Assembly: GCA_963971225.1 (NCBI GenBank)
Contig: OZ020267.1
Location: 95,779,648-95,843,647, forward strand
Length of the DNA: 64,000 nt
Direction of reading: 5' to 3'
Source: Melieria omissa
Taxonomy: Eukaryota; Arthropoda; Insecta; Diptera; Ulidiidae
Made by a program: the position numbers and the translations under genes. Numbering within the stretch: the stretch's first letter is position 1; each line of letters starts with the position of its first letter. Under the pieces are notes generated by a model. That model saw only the letters and a list, made by a program, of their open reading frames with translations, made no database searches and was not told where the DNA came from. Below are positions 47,766 to 60,019 of this stretch, in pieces.

Positions 47766-48221
47766 AGACAGACTTAGGCCTATACGACCCGTTGTAATAC
47801 AAAAATTTTTACACATTTGAAATGTGTATGCAACCAACAACAAGTTTAGTTGCTCCATACAACCCATGAAATAATCGATTGTTCCTCAGTAAATATTTTT
47901 AATTTTAAGCTTAAACTGTTAGAATTCTTTAAGTGATATTTAATTTGTAGACTAATAAGTCAATAAATAGATTAATAACAACACTGTTCTTTAAGTGCGT
48001 CACACAAATTTCAAATGGAAGCGAGATGGGAGATTGGACCTACAACGAATAAATGCGAGTTTCTCACACACACTTGGAGAAGTTGCCTGCTAAGTGCGCA
48101 CTTGTGCGTTTCTAATAACTTCCATCTACTTTTTCTGCATAGCGATAGAAGTAGATGGGTGTTTAACCAGTCCAACCTTGGAACTTGGAGCCACTCCTAT
48201 GAAAAGCTATCGAGGCCGGCC
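47766..48221 (-). mobile_element. Reverse-strand SINE split by a short insertion
   Basis: On the minus strand it starts with GGCCGGCCTCGATAG at 48221, runs through a decayed T-arm (CCAAG, loop, GTTGG), 'cacccatctacttctatcg', 'cacaagtgcgcacttagca' and the tail. The tail is interrupted: 'aacactgtt' ends at 47980 and 'gtgtatgcaac' resumes at 47834. The tail finishes with the 'taggcctaagt' block at about 47770. The 144 bp between are flanked by CAAC on both sides (47831-47834 and 47979-47982). Confidence 0.7.
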
Positions 48222-51204
48222 GTTTAAAGGGTTTAATGAAAATATTACTTGAAGTTTAATTGTTCTACTCATTGAACCTTTTACAATGTACCAAATTGCT
48301 ATCTATTGGAAAACTGTTGTAGTTTATTATAAATTTATAAAGTCGCAATTACAACTTTTCACCCACAGTTATTATGTCAAATTAGTTGTTTATGCTTTAA
48401 AAAAATTTATGACAATGCACATGTTTTCCATGTTTTCTAAAGTCATATTGGGATCTCATAAAAACATGAACCATTTATGAGAACGTCGTCATGTTGATTT
48501 GATTGTCACTTTTAGTCAGTTGTAATTTTTCATCATAGAAATGCCATAGCCAGGAATCAATGTTCTAATACGAAAATCATATGTGATATTAATTTAAAAA
48601 TTTTCACTTTTATGTCACAAGCTACGAATTCCGGCGAATTACCTAATTGAAACACATTTCACATATATTTATGCAAATTTTTATACTTTTGAGCATAACA
48701 AATAATAAAATCTGCAACTCAATCATAACTCAAATTGCGGGAAATATTTTTTTGGGCTTATGGGGCGTATGAGTGAAATTATGTTATATGAGTTCATAGC
48801 TGAAATGCTATAAATTTTCAACGTATGCATGCATGTTTTATAATAGGCACACATAGTCATATATAACCTCGACACATTGTGATAATTTATTTATTTTATT
48901 TATGTGCCAGAAGCAACATTTTTATTTATACACATTGCGTCTCGTAGAATGTCAGTGCGTGTGATTGTGCGCATAGGCAAGAAATGAACATGTACATCCC
49001 AAAGCCATAACTCATGCTGGTAATCACATTAACAATAAAACGGCTCAGTCGCACAAATACAGAAAAACACACGACAGCAGTCGGTCTGATATGGGAGATT
49101 TGTGCCCAAACCGAAACAGGGAAAGCCAAGGCACACAATCAAATCTAAATTCATTGTTTAACTTTATGCAAAACACCAAAAAACAGAATGTATGAAAATA
49201 GCAAAAACCTAAATGCATAATATAAAGTGCACGAGTGTGTGAGTGGACACACCATGCGTTGATGAATGACATGCGTATGCAAAAGTGATAATGTTAAAAG
49301 CAGAAGTTGGCAAAAGAAATCATCGAACATGAACAAAAAATGCCACTTACATACCAACACAGCGTAGCGGGCGCGAGGCGAAAAATCTAAAAATTGCTAT
49401 ACAAAAGATTTTAGCTGCACGCACTTTGCACAAAGTCGATTGAATGGACTCACGTGAGGTCAACGAAATACATTTGTCGTCAACAGCAGCTGAAGAGCTG
49501 ACAGCTGAAGGCAAAAAGGAAAAGAAGAAGGGCAAAAAATGTTGCAGGCCTAGCGAAAAGGATAACAAAGCACAAAAAGGATGCAGTGTAGTAGAGTAGA
49601 GTAGAGGAAGTGAAGTGAAGTGAAGTGGGCAGACATGTCCGGAATCGAACTGTATAATCGATTTTCGTTATATGCTTTTGTCGCACGCTCACTAGCAGTT
49701 CTCGCCGTCTGACTACAACTAAAGCCCACTGCATGCGGACACGTCACTCATACGCCCCGTGTGGCCGGACAGGCTGTGCGGATAGAATGACAGAGGGAGG
49801 TTACTAGGGCGGACGGAAGCGACTATGAACACAATTGGGAGCAGCAGTGATTTTGTGAAAGCGGCTGCAGTGTAAATGTGACCAAACCAGCGGGACACAA
49901 TTTTTCGCTATTTGTATTGCGTTGGCATTTTCCCTTTTTTCCTCTGACTGACATAAATTTTACAAGGATTTTGCACGCCGTATGTGATTTGTGGCTGTGC
50001 GTTGTTTTTTTTCGCGTTCATACAATATGTTGTTTTTGTTGTTGTGGTCAGGATAGTTGGCATGTGTCGTGGCGCACAGTCTGACGCCAGTATGTGCAAT
50101 GCAAAAATACGTAAAGTTAAAGAGTGGAATTCAAGCAGAAACTTTTTATAGCTATAGAAGCGTTTAATTTGCGCAGATAGTGTAAAAAGAAGAAATATAA
50201 AGTTAACTCTGTTAAATTCAATTAAAGCATTTTTCGCTTTTTAAGCCGTAACGTACGGATTTCGAAAGCGCTCCATGTATGTGTGTGTGTTTGCCAATAA
50301 ATTACAAGCGACATTAATACATTAAAGCTTAAAAAGATATCGCTGGCAATGGTGTCGTTGGCGCTTACGCCAAGCTTTGTCATTGCAGCCAAAGGACGAT
50401 ACGTGTGCGCGTGTGCGTGTGTGCCAAATTGTTGCCAAATTTATGAGACAACATACGCTAGCGGCAGCGACACGTCTGTGAGCCTGTGTGCTGCCTTCTT
50501 CCCACCTTACTTACTGCAATCGTTCGGCGTGCGTTTGCTTTCGGCTGGCGTTCGTTTTTTCAGGATGTTAGTGCCATTATAGAAATTACCAGCACACACA
50601 AATACTTGACTACCTGTACATGCGCCTATAAATATACCAACAAACGCGGAAGACACCACTAGTACTGCGTGTTAGTTTCGTTACTTTGTCGCCTAACCAC
50701 ATAACGACGCAGTGGCAACACTTGCACACTTGTGGCCGCATCGCTTGTGGTAACTCTGCACCTGTCGGGACCTTTGTTGCGCACAAAAATGTTGTTAAAA
50801 TATTTTTGCAGAAATTTCATGCGACATTTATAACCAAAACTTTGCGCACACACACAATTACATAAAAGCAGAGCCAGGCGCACAGTGTTTCGAGTAGTGG
50901 AAAAAATGCCGAAATTGAATATTGTTATCACACAAATTTTGATATAAGGTTTTGTTCGAAATACTTGAAATAAAATAAATCAAAAGTTTAAAAAAATATA
51001 TTTAACAACATAGAAGTTATGAGATCTTAAAGTAAGCTCATTTAAAAGTATCCAAATAATATAGCAATGCTAATGCTTTGTCGCCGATAAAAAAATTTGT
51101 TAAAGAATGCTTTGGAAAATCAATTACGATTAATATATTCGAAATAGGGAGATTAGTGGGGTTTCGACAATGTATTTTTATTTCTGCTTTGTAGAGACCC
51201 ATAA
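48222..51204. other. Non-coding region
   Basis: No gene recognised. 49.3-49.8 kb and 50.3-50.9 kb are GC-richer. Overlapping frames on the minus strand at 48926-49747 show no motif or coding bias that I can defend. Confidence 0.5.
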
Positions 51205-51699
51205 ATTAACAACCTCACAACTTCGTTTGTGTGGGGCGCCCCCCTTTGGTGGTGAATATTTAAATTTTAAATACTTTTGTATTTTTTGTATTAAAAAATG
51301 TTGCCCATTGTTGAATAAATCATTTAAATCGGTTTGGTAGTTTCCGAGATACGATCATTCCTCGCTTACTTTAAAACATTTACCAGTGGGGCGTCAATTC
51401 TACTGAAAATGAATAGTTTTGTATGGCAGCTCCCTTAAGAGTTGTAGATAGCGTGTAGCTATGTATGGAAAAAACATTAAAAATGGCAAATAAATGGGGG
51501 TTGCTCTTACATTCGATACGTCGAGGGGCGATCTGGGGGCTGTGGGAGATCATTTTTTAAAACAATAATTTTGTATGGCAGCCCCATAAAGGATTTGAGA
51601 TAGAGTACAAGTATGTTTGAAAGAAATGTTCAGTAGAAAAGAATAGTGGGGGTACAGCATACATTTTACCCCTCTAAGAGCAACTTCTGAGCAGCTGTG
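51205..51699 (-). repeat. Interspersed repeat, copy 2 of an inverted pair
   Basis: The reverse complement aligns with 7524-8025 along nearly its whole length (see that entry for landmarks). The two copies lie about 43 kb apart in opposite orientation. Confidence 0.7.
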
Positions 51700-51802
51700 T
51701 AGCAATTTATCGAATTTCCTAGCACTTTTGTAAACATTGCCTTCGAAGCGACGCCAGTTACACCCACTCTAGCCTCCCAATTGTTTAGCTCGTTCACATT
51801 TT

Positions 51803-51966
51803 TCATCAAATCAAATAAAATTAGGAGCTCTTGAGTATCAGGAACTCATTATAAATAATATCCATATAACCCTAAATCAGGTCTAATGTAAAAGGTCACA
51901 TGGGAGGTGGTCGTAATTTTTCTCAAATTTCATTGAATTTTTTCGCAGTAATAACTCCGTGTGACA
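51803..51966 (+). repeat. Direct repeat, copy A
   Basis: 'catcaaatc..a.aaaattagg', 'cattataaataat.tccatat', 'tctaatgtaaaaggt' and 'tttcattgaatttttt.cgcagt' recur in this order at 52400-52560. About 160 bp, moderately diverged, class unknown. Confidence 0.7.
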
Positions 51967-52399
51967 ACAAATTTTACACACGAGAAAATATATATACTCG
52001 CGAAACTAAGAGCCAAATGTAGTAAAAGTACGTTTTTAGTTTTTCTCTGTGACGCGTCATGACTTCAGGATTTTTTTTAAAAAACTTTGAAATTTCAAGG
52101 AAATGTTTATTTCCAAAAATTATTTTAAAAATTGAACGCATTATAGAAAAACAATATGGGTATCAAATGAGAGAGAAAAGAATCCTTAGAATCTTAGAAA
52201 ATTTAATGTTTTGATGCAAAAGCACGAAGAGTTCAATACCTCTTGTCCTTTAAAAACTTTATCCCTGAATATCCTTCGAAATTTCCAATTTTTTTTTGAA
52301 AAAAATATATCTTAAAGACTAATATGTATACTACCACATCCTTGAATTTCATCCTTTTAACTTTATTAGTTTAAGATATAAAAAACTAAATACTTCTCT

Positions 52400-52560
52400 C
52401 ATCAAATCCTACAAAATTAGGGATTCTGGAGCATCGAGAACCCATTATAAATAATCTCCATACAACACTAACTCATGTCTAATGTAAAAGGTTGTTTGCG
52501 AGGTGGTGATAATTATTTTTCCAATTTCATTGAATTTTTGCGCAGTCATTTGTTTGCTCA
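52400..52560 (+). repeat. Direct repeat, copy B
   Basis: Partner of 51803-51966, about 600 bp downstream in the same orientation. 'gcatcgagaaccca' near 52430 also links it to the fragment at 8141-8200. These sequences cluster with the 7.5-kb repeat at both of its sites, so the two may be parts of one larger old element. Confidence 0.7.
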
Positions 52561-53619
52561 TATAATAAATGTACACGAAATTATTTATGTACGACTACTC
52601 CTTCTATATTTTTGTCACTCCGCTTTATGAACTCACAACACTGTGAGACACCGCCACCCGAAGGTGAGCGCGTCGTATGCTTTGCGTTTCGTGTGTGGCG
52701 TTGGCGTTGCTGTTATTGTTTTTGTTATTAGTTATTCAACTGCTGGCGGCTGTTGTTCGGCAATTTATTGGGCGCCACCGCTTTAGTTTTCTTGTCTCGA
52801 AGGCCGCCTTTTTGCTGTAAATTTCAGCTGCCGCATCTGCCTGCAAATATTTTTATTGGCGCATGTGTGTGTGTTTGTGTATTGGTGTGCGTTAAGTTAT
52901 TGAACCCAGCGGTACAATGTAGACGGCATAATGACTTTTGTGCTAATGCCCAGATATATAAATTTCGAGGCAATCGACAAAAAGTGTGTATGTGTTGAGC
53001 AAATTTATCCTAAATGTTGTTGTTGATATTACACGTAGCCGTAGATTGATTGAAATGATAGGTGAGAATGGGCAGCTATTAGCTAAATGGATGTAAGCGT
53101 TTGCAGTGAAGCAAAAAGCGGATACATTTCGGAGAATGATAAGAATAAGTGAAGGTTAAGAAAAAGTGGGAATTAAGTAAATTAGATCAGCATTGAGATA
53201 TGCAGAGACATGAAAGGCAGTTAAATATGGAGAACAAGAGCAGAATTACAAAAGCAATGCTGTGAGATTAGATGAGAGTAAAACAGGTGCGAACGGAGAT
53301 GTATGAAGTCAAGAAAGACAGTTCTTAAAAGGCAGAGACTGAAAGTTGAGAAAACCATTTTATGAAGTAGAAGTAGAGCACAATTTGAAGAGAATAAAAA
53401 TGAGTAAAGAATAAAGATGAAGTTGTGACCTCTATGCGCAAGTTTAACTCACTGACAGATGGTGCTATTAATTGTAAACTATCACAGTTTGGTAGGTTGT
53501 CAGTTTGTTTGTGAAAAACTGCGCACTGATGGCATCAGTTGAAGAAATTTCGAAGCATACCTAAATCTAATAGAAGTACTTTAGAAAAGTTGTTGCGCAG
53601 TCATATATATATATAGTCT
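52561..53619. other. Non-coding region
   Basis: No gene recognised. The frame 52753-52998 is partly a GT-array product. 53.1-53.4 kb is purine-rich (runs such as gaagtagaagtagagca) with no coding sign, and a short TA array lies at 53602-53616. Confidence 0.5.
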
Positions 53620-54249
53620 TTAACCCTTTCGACCCCGAATTTTACCCTGTATCTCGATATTGGTTTTGGTATTTAAATCATGAAACATTCTCCTAAGAAG
53701 TATGCACACGACATTTGAAGTCGCCACGCCTTTTTGTTAGTGTTCTAGAACTAGTTTACTTTTGAGCTCAAAACGAGTTAAAAAAATTTTGTATCAATAT
53801 TTTTCAATTACAAAAAAAATACATAATATTTATGGAAATATACAAAATTATTACTTTTTGATTTCATTTAACCATTACTAGAGAAACAGGGTTTTGATCA
53901 AACGCACCCAATGCGTAAACTTCAATTAGAATACAAACTTTCCCAGATATCGCTGCAAATTATTGAAAATTATTTTGGGGATAGCAGTAAAATGTTTGTG
54001 ATTTGATTTAATTTCACATCAAAAAATATTAATTTGTTGATTAATTTGTGGTACCCGGGTAACCAAATCACTTTTTTATCGAGTCATAGAATACTTTTAT
54101 ATTACTGAGAGCTTTAAAACTAAGCAGAAACGGCAGAAGTTCGTACATTCCGAAGAAAAAGTAAGAATTTTTCATACAATTTGTACTGGGGTTCCGGGTA
54201 CCTCATCACACGGGTAGGGGTGTTTTTTCAGCACCCACACTAGGGTTAA
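53620..54249 (-). mobile_element. piggyBac-like non-autonomous element
   Basis: TTAA at 53620-53623 followed by CCCTTTCGACCCCG, and CCCTA in reverse next to TTAA at 54246-54249, bracket 622 bp. The terminal match is short, so the ends rest mainly on the TTAA pair and on similarity of the first bases to the 83-bp element at 8.05 kb. GGTACCCGGGTAACC at 54052 and TCCGGGTACC at 54193 are motifs shared with the MITE at 21.6 kb. Interior sequence recurs at 23.4 and 60.0 kb. No transposase reading is visible. Confidence 0.5.
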
Positions 54250-56170
54250 ATTAAACCCATAAATCAATCGAAGCTTTTGCGATAAGATGACAAAAAGGCG
54301 AAGTTGCTATCAGGCAACTTTGGGGTCAAAAGCGTTAAGATACGATTTTAAAGACGACATAATTGATCCCGTTAAGTTCATAAAGTCCCTGTTCTTCCAA
54401 AAAATGTTTGTTCTGTTTATTTTTTTGGTCTTAGCAATGCCGAGTGATCTGTTAATTGCCATTCCTGGTACAAAATTAATTAAGCAAAAATACTTCTTGC
54501 CAGAAGTTTAGCTGGTGTCACCCCCGTCAAGTCTCTGAGAAAAAAATGCGCAGTGGCAAAGTTCAAAGCTCGCTTACCGCAAATAAAAAAGTACAAATCA
54601 AAACAAATGCACTGCCTTGGGCCATGAAATTCACCGCAACGCTGCGCACATCGCGCATTCCCGGCGCATTTCTCACTTTACAAAGTCAAATAGCTTCCAG
54701 CGATGCGGCTCGAGTGATTTTCAACTCTTGCGCTATGCACAGCTTAAGCTTTGTTGTTGTCTAACGCCAGTTGTTGTTGATTGTTTTTATTGTTATTGTT
54801 GCCACATCAGCAACAACGACGACGCGCATTAACGGCAAATAAAGAACGCCACAAATGCCACCGCAAGGCGTAAAATCAATGATGAAGTTAATGCTTTGAA
54901 GCTTAGAGCTTAAGAACAGCTAGAAAGAATGCCAAAAGAAAAGCAAATACATGAAAGTGCATAAAACAAGCAAATCAAATGGTTACTGGAGAAGAGTAGA
55001 CCGACGAGCAGAAGAAAGCAAATAAGGTGAGTGCAGATTGTGAGGCAATGCCAGCAAAATGTCGAAGCCTTGAACTCGAGCAAAGTCGAGTGGCGGAAAT
55101 AAGTAGAGCGAGAAGTCTGAGAGGGCCCAAAGTCACAAGGCGCGCAAGCACCAGTTAGCTGTATTTCAGTTTCGTATGCTCCGCTATTGCACACTTTTAG
55201 GCGCACACTAGTTGGCGCTGTGTGTTCGCTCATTTGTTGGCCCACAGTTGGAATGCACTGCAAATGCTAATCGCTTTAATTTGGCATACTTGCTTTCTGT
55301 GCTCTTTCTGCTTTGCTCTCGCACTTCCGACACCTCTGTCTCGTACTTTTGACTGTAATAAAAGCGCTAAATCAAGTGCCGCGGCGACACGTTGTGCCAG
55401 CGCAAGAATCAAATCCCGCCTGCCCGTAGCTGGCCGTCATGTGAGGATTTTGCGCGTTTCATGTTTTACGTTTTGGTTTTTGGTTTTCACTTCACTTCAA
55501 GCGCTGCTGCATGCATACATGTTCAGGCTTGTGTGTGTGTGGGTGTGGTAAAGTACATTTAATCCCAATGCCAGCACAATGGCAATAATGATGCCGCCGC
55601 AGCGCTTTGTGCCGCTCCACTGCACTCGCCATAGTTGGCAGCGCTGCGGTTGGCGCAAACAAAAGGCGTGTTAATTTTTTATAACCGCTGCCGCTGCTCC
55701 CACTCCCACTCCCACTCCCATTGCTTTTTTGCCGCCGCAATTTTTTGCGCTTTCGGCCGCATGGCCAGGCAACCGCTTAGCCTTGATTGAGTTGCCATTG
55801 TTGGTTGAATTGTTCGCCCTGTTGTTGGTGTTGTTGCTGTTGCTATTGCTGCTGTTGTGTAATGCATCAAGTTGCTTTTGTTGCTGCTTCAGTGGTCTGG
55901 CATACGCTGTTGGCTGGCCACAAATGCGAACAAGCATTTTTAATTTCTCAAGTGGTTACGTTGGCGGAATCGGCGTGCGGGTGTGGGTGCGGGTGTGCGC
56001 TTGATGGATGACTGGTAGCTGCTTGCTCGGATGAATGTGTGAGTGCGTGGATTAAAGAATGTATACGCAGTTGAGACAAGCCCTGAGTGCTAATTGTTGG
56101 CAAGTATCTGCTAAACAGTCCAACAACAGTTAATAGTACGAGTAATCCTACATAGGAGTTGCAATTAAAA
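54250..56170. other. Non-coding region, GC-richer
   Basis: No gene recognised. A (CCCACT)n array at 55698-55722 gives a repetitive WEWE-type frame on the minus strand, and GTT/GCT runs at 55800-55880 give leucine- or cysteine-rich frames. These account for the ORFs seen there. Confidence 0.5.
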
Positions 56171-56172
56171 TA

Positions 56173-56887
56173 TTGGGAGTGTAAATTAATTGGGGAAACA
56201 ATTTTCAACGTTTTATTGTGCAAAAATATTTAACGCTAAGTACTACTTTTTCCCATCTTCCTGGCAATTTTTCTACATTATCCCAAAAACACTGCGCCAG
56301 CTTGGAGGCCAAAAACGTATTGAGCCATTTCTTCATTTTATACACTAAAGTGAAGCGCATTCCTGATAGATCATTCTGTATGGATGAAAATTGGTGGTAG
56401 TCAGAAGGAGTTATGTCTGGACTGTACGGCGGGTGAGGTAGCTGTTCCCATCCAAAATTTTCCATATATATTTTGATCGGTCATTATGAAAAATTATCTA
56501 TTTGTGTACATTAACCGTTTTTTTTTTGCTGTTGCTCGGTTCAAGCAAATCAATTGTTGTCGATAGAGCTCTCCTGTAGCCGTTTGACCAGATTGCCGCA
56601 ATTTACAATGGATAACTTCCTTCTGATCCAATCAAATACAAAACATTACCTAGATGACATGTATATTCGGTTTGACAATCGCATAGCCTCCAATTTTTTT
56701 TTAATTTTGTGTTATCGTAATGGATCAATTTTTCATCACCAGTAACAATTCTATAGAAAAATAACTTATTTTTGAAGCGTTTAAGTAAACGTTTTGCATC
56801 GACTGAGTGATCAACTTTCCATGGTTCTGTAAGTTTTGCTTGCATTTGGAATGAATCTTGGTTGAGCAATTCCCACAATTTTTCATC
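56173..56887 (-). mobile_element. mariner relic, 3' end preserved
   Basis: On the minus strand the 3' terminus is TTGGGAGTGTAAATTAATTG (read here on the plus strand from 56173), after a TA at 56171-56172. It resembles the TTGGGTTGGC-type ends of mellifera-group mariners. The 5' terminus is not found; recognisable sequence begins around 56887 in the middle of the N-terminal domain. Confidence 0.6.
56205..56887 (-). pseudogene. mariner transposase relic
   Basis: Minus strand, in order: LWELLNQDSFQMQAKL, then a shortened segment to FFYRIVTGDEKLIHYDN with the first catalytic aspartate in GDE, then a scrambled central part with stops, then (other frame) MENFGWEQLPHPPYSPDITPSD with the third aspartate and KLPGRWEKVV near the end. 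The second aspartate motif is unrecognisable (HNDRS in place of HDNARPH). Deletions near 56780-56800 and 56470-56500 and several stops make it inactive. Confidence 0.75.
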
Positions 56888-59800
56888 TTAAAAAAATAAA
56901 AAAAAAAATTATCACATAAATACAGTGAAAAATAAAACTCACCGCATAATTTTTATTTTTCCCCCAAAGAAAATAAAACTCAACCAATATTTTTAATTTT
57001 CTGATCCAAAATAAAAAATAAAAAAATAATTGGGATTCGGTGAGCGGAAAATAAAAAATCGAGAATTATTGGTTTATTGCTTTTTTAAAAATTGCTTTCA
57101 GAAACAATCACTTTATTGCACTACATGATATATCTGCAATGTTTCCTTCTTTTTCCTTGATTTTTTTTATTACAAATATTGCGATAAAAATTATTTACGG
57201 TCCCTGAAAAAAACAATTATTTGAAATATTTGTTGCATTAGAAACTAAACCTGAAAATGTTTTGCATTCACGACTTTATAATTTGATCGCCCTGATCTAA
57301 ATTTTTCCCTAATTTCAGGTTCATAGTTTTTCATGGATAACTTACGTTATTTTCTGCTTTTCTTTGGGTTTAGTTGGGTTCGAAACTCAAAGTTCCAGCT
57401 GACAGACCATGGAACAGAAATATGGCGTATTCCTGGAAATAATTTCTGCCGGGAAATTCAATTAATTTAATGCTAAAAACACATACTTACTTCGTAACAA
57501 TAGCGTATACGCAACATTAATTTGTTTTATCGAATTTCATTTATTTAATGCAAAAATCCTTGTCTTGCCTTGTCATGATTGACAAATACAATTACTTAAC
57601 TTGTTCTTTTTTTTCACCACGCCTCCACAAGTCATCGAAATTAAATACGAAAAAAATAAATAATACTCATACGCCCCCAAACAATCACACATAATTCAGG
57701 GTTTGTTGCTAAGCGGCAGCACATAAGTGCACTTAAATTCCTCACTTTCCTCTCACTTCACTTCACAGTTGGCAATTTTTGTCGGCCCTCCTCAGTTCTT
57801 ACTCCTCGAGCGTCTCACACGTGCGCATCGAGTGCACGTCAATTATGCTGATTTACTGATTATAAGCAGACATTTAATAAATAAAATTGCACAACGTCCT
57901 CTGCTGTCATTCGTTGCGCCTTCAAACTGTTTACACTTTTGCCTGCCTGTCCCGCATTGTGCGCTGACTTTTCTCACTTTGTTTGCTTCATGCTTTTCAG
58001 CTGCTTTGCGTCTGCTTGCGCCGCTAAGCGGGCGCGTCAGAAAATAAAGCGCTTAGGCTTAATTTCAGCAGGCGTCAAGAAAGAGAAAAAAATCAAGAGC
58101 ACAAAAACAAGGAAAGCAAGAACAACAACATGGCTTGTGGCAGACGGTGAAATCTGCGGCGGCGCGCCGGTTGCCAACTGTGTCAGCCATTGTTGTTGTT
58201 GTTGTTGCTCCTGCTCTTGACATTATTGTAATGTGGCTGCTCTTGTTGTTGTTGGAATTTTGTTATTTTTTCCCCCTCGCAAGCCATAACTCATTTGGCT
58301 ATATTTACACGTTGTCGTGCCTGCTATTTGCTTAACGTAACGTAACGTTGTTGTTGTTGTTGTTGTTGCTTACAAGGCCGCTGTTCGCCACGTGCATTGT
58401 TTGGATTTTAGTCTCGCATTGTTGTTGGTTTTTTGCGGTTGCTGTGTAGTCTTATCGACTTTTCGCCAGGCTTCAGGATTTTCCAAGCAATAAATGCGGA
58501 TTTTCGCCGCTCGACCCGGACGCGTTAATTGTATTTAAACACGTTTGAGTGCACTCAGGCGTGAAAGCATGAATGAAGTATGACGTGCGAGGTGTTGCCA
58601 TGAAATGCAAATTGTACAAATATCTGCATATTTGATTGCATAAAACTCATGCAATACGCATCCAACGGAGCGTATGAGTGACATTCGATATGGAATATTT
58701 TCGCAAAACTGCAAACGCTACGCAAATTAAATTGCAAGAGCGAGCTTCGAGCGCACAATTGGTTGCTGCTGCTATTGTCAGTTGTTGCGCTTAACCCAGT
58801 TTCCGGGCTGCTTTGCCTTTGCGTTCGGCGCCGTTTGTGTGTGTTTCTGGGCTCCTTCAGTGGTGTCGTTGCTAATGCCGCCGAGAGTCGTAAAGCGTAC
58901 ATTTTCAATAAAATGTGTAAACGAAAAAAATTCAGATATTTTTTATAAAAGCCCGCTTGATTTCAAGCACACTAAATGCACACACACTCAAACATACAGC
59001 ACGTGTGCACAGAGCGAACGCAAAATGCGGCAGCACACATTCTCGCATTTTCGGCATCAATGGGAAGACGGCGAAACGTACGGCACAATTTATTGAAAAT
59101 GACACAATTGAATGCTTTGAGCATACGCGCAAGACGCACACCCCCACCCCTACACAAACACACACACACACACACGTAACAATACTCGCACGCTGACACA
59201 AAGAAGTGTGCAAAGTGAAACGGCACGTAACGCTATACTCTCGAGAAAATTACGAAATCAATCGTTGGAAAAGTGTTGGCGGCAGAGGAATTGCACGACA
59301 ACGTCGAGGACGCACGCGTTTCTGCACGACGAAGGCAGCACGGCGCACAGTGCAACACGCATGGCCAAAAATCAAAAGTTCGATTGGTGGAATGCTAAAT
59401 GTTCTCTGAGACAGATCGATGGGTAATGATTCAATTAGAAAGTATTAGAAACTTTCTTTAATTTAAAAAAACTTTCTTTCAGTCATGACATTCAATTTTA
59501 TGCAGTTTGCAGCTGAAATTTCTATTTTTGAAGCAAATTTAAATTGCTATAACTTTATTTCAAAACCAATTTTGCAAATTGCATGATTCTTTTTCTGGAA
59601 TACAAATTTGTCTATGGTCCTACTTCACATTTTGTCTATGTTTGTTCCTGTTCCCACATTTTTTTTTAATGAATGTCAATGAATGACAGGTCAATACAAA
59701 AGAGTTACTGCAAGTTTTATACGAGCATGAACAATTTTTTCACTAGTGTCCATCTTAATTTCAGCAGCAAGTCAAACCTAAGAGATGATTTATGAAAATC

Positions 59801-60019
59801 AAGCTACTCTGCGTTTTATTAGCAATTTTGTAAGTGAAGTCATGATAAGGTTAAGCTATCTTTTTAATGATTTGTACGCGGCATGTTGCCTGAGAGCAAC
59901 TTTACCTATTTGTCATCTTTAAGCAAATGCTGAAATTGATTTATGGGTTAATTTAAATAGGCACCAACAAATTCATATTTTTAGAAGCAAATTCAAAGCA
60001 AACTACAAAAATATCACTG
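56888..60019. other. Non-coding region
   Basis: No gene is firmly recognised. 56.9-57.1 kb is an AAAATAAA-rich stretch. GTT arrays lie at 58195-58206 and 58347-58370 and a CA array at 59157-59176. The 58.7-59.4 kb part is GC-richer and contains the candidate first coding exon listed separately. Confidence 0.5.
59361..59422 (+). other. Candidate short first coding exon
   Basis: An ATG at 59361 opens MAKNQKFDWWNAKCSLRQID, and the frame reaches a GT at 59423-59424 (TGG/GTAATG) that could be a splice donor. The preceding 150 bp is GC-richer and has UTR-like 'gtgcaaagtgaaa' words. The start context is not strong (C at -3) and the peptide matches nothing I recognise. It is as likely chance as a real exon. 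Confidence 0.12.

Noticed and set aside
56888..57075. Possible inverted repeat with 'actcaccgcataa' and 'ttcggtgagcgg'
   Set aside because: The match is short and lies in AAAATAAA-rich sequence, so pairing by chance is likely and no target duplication is visible.
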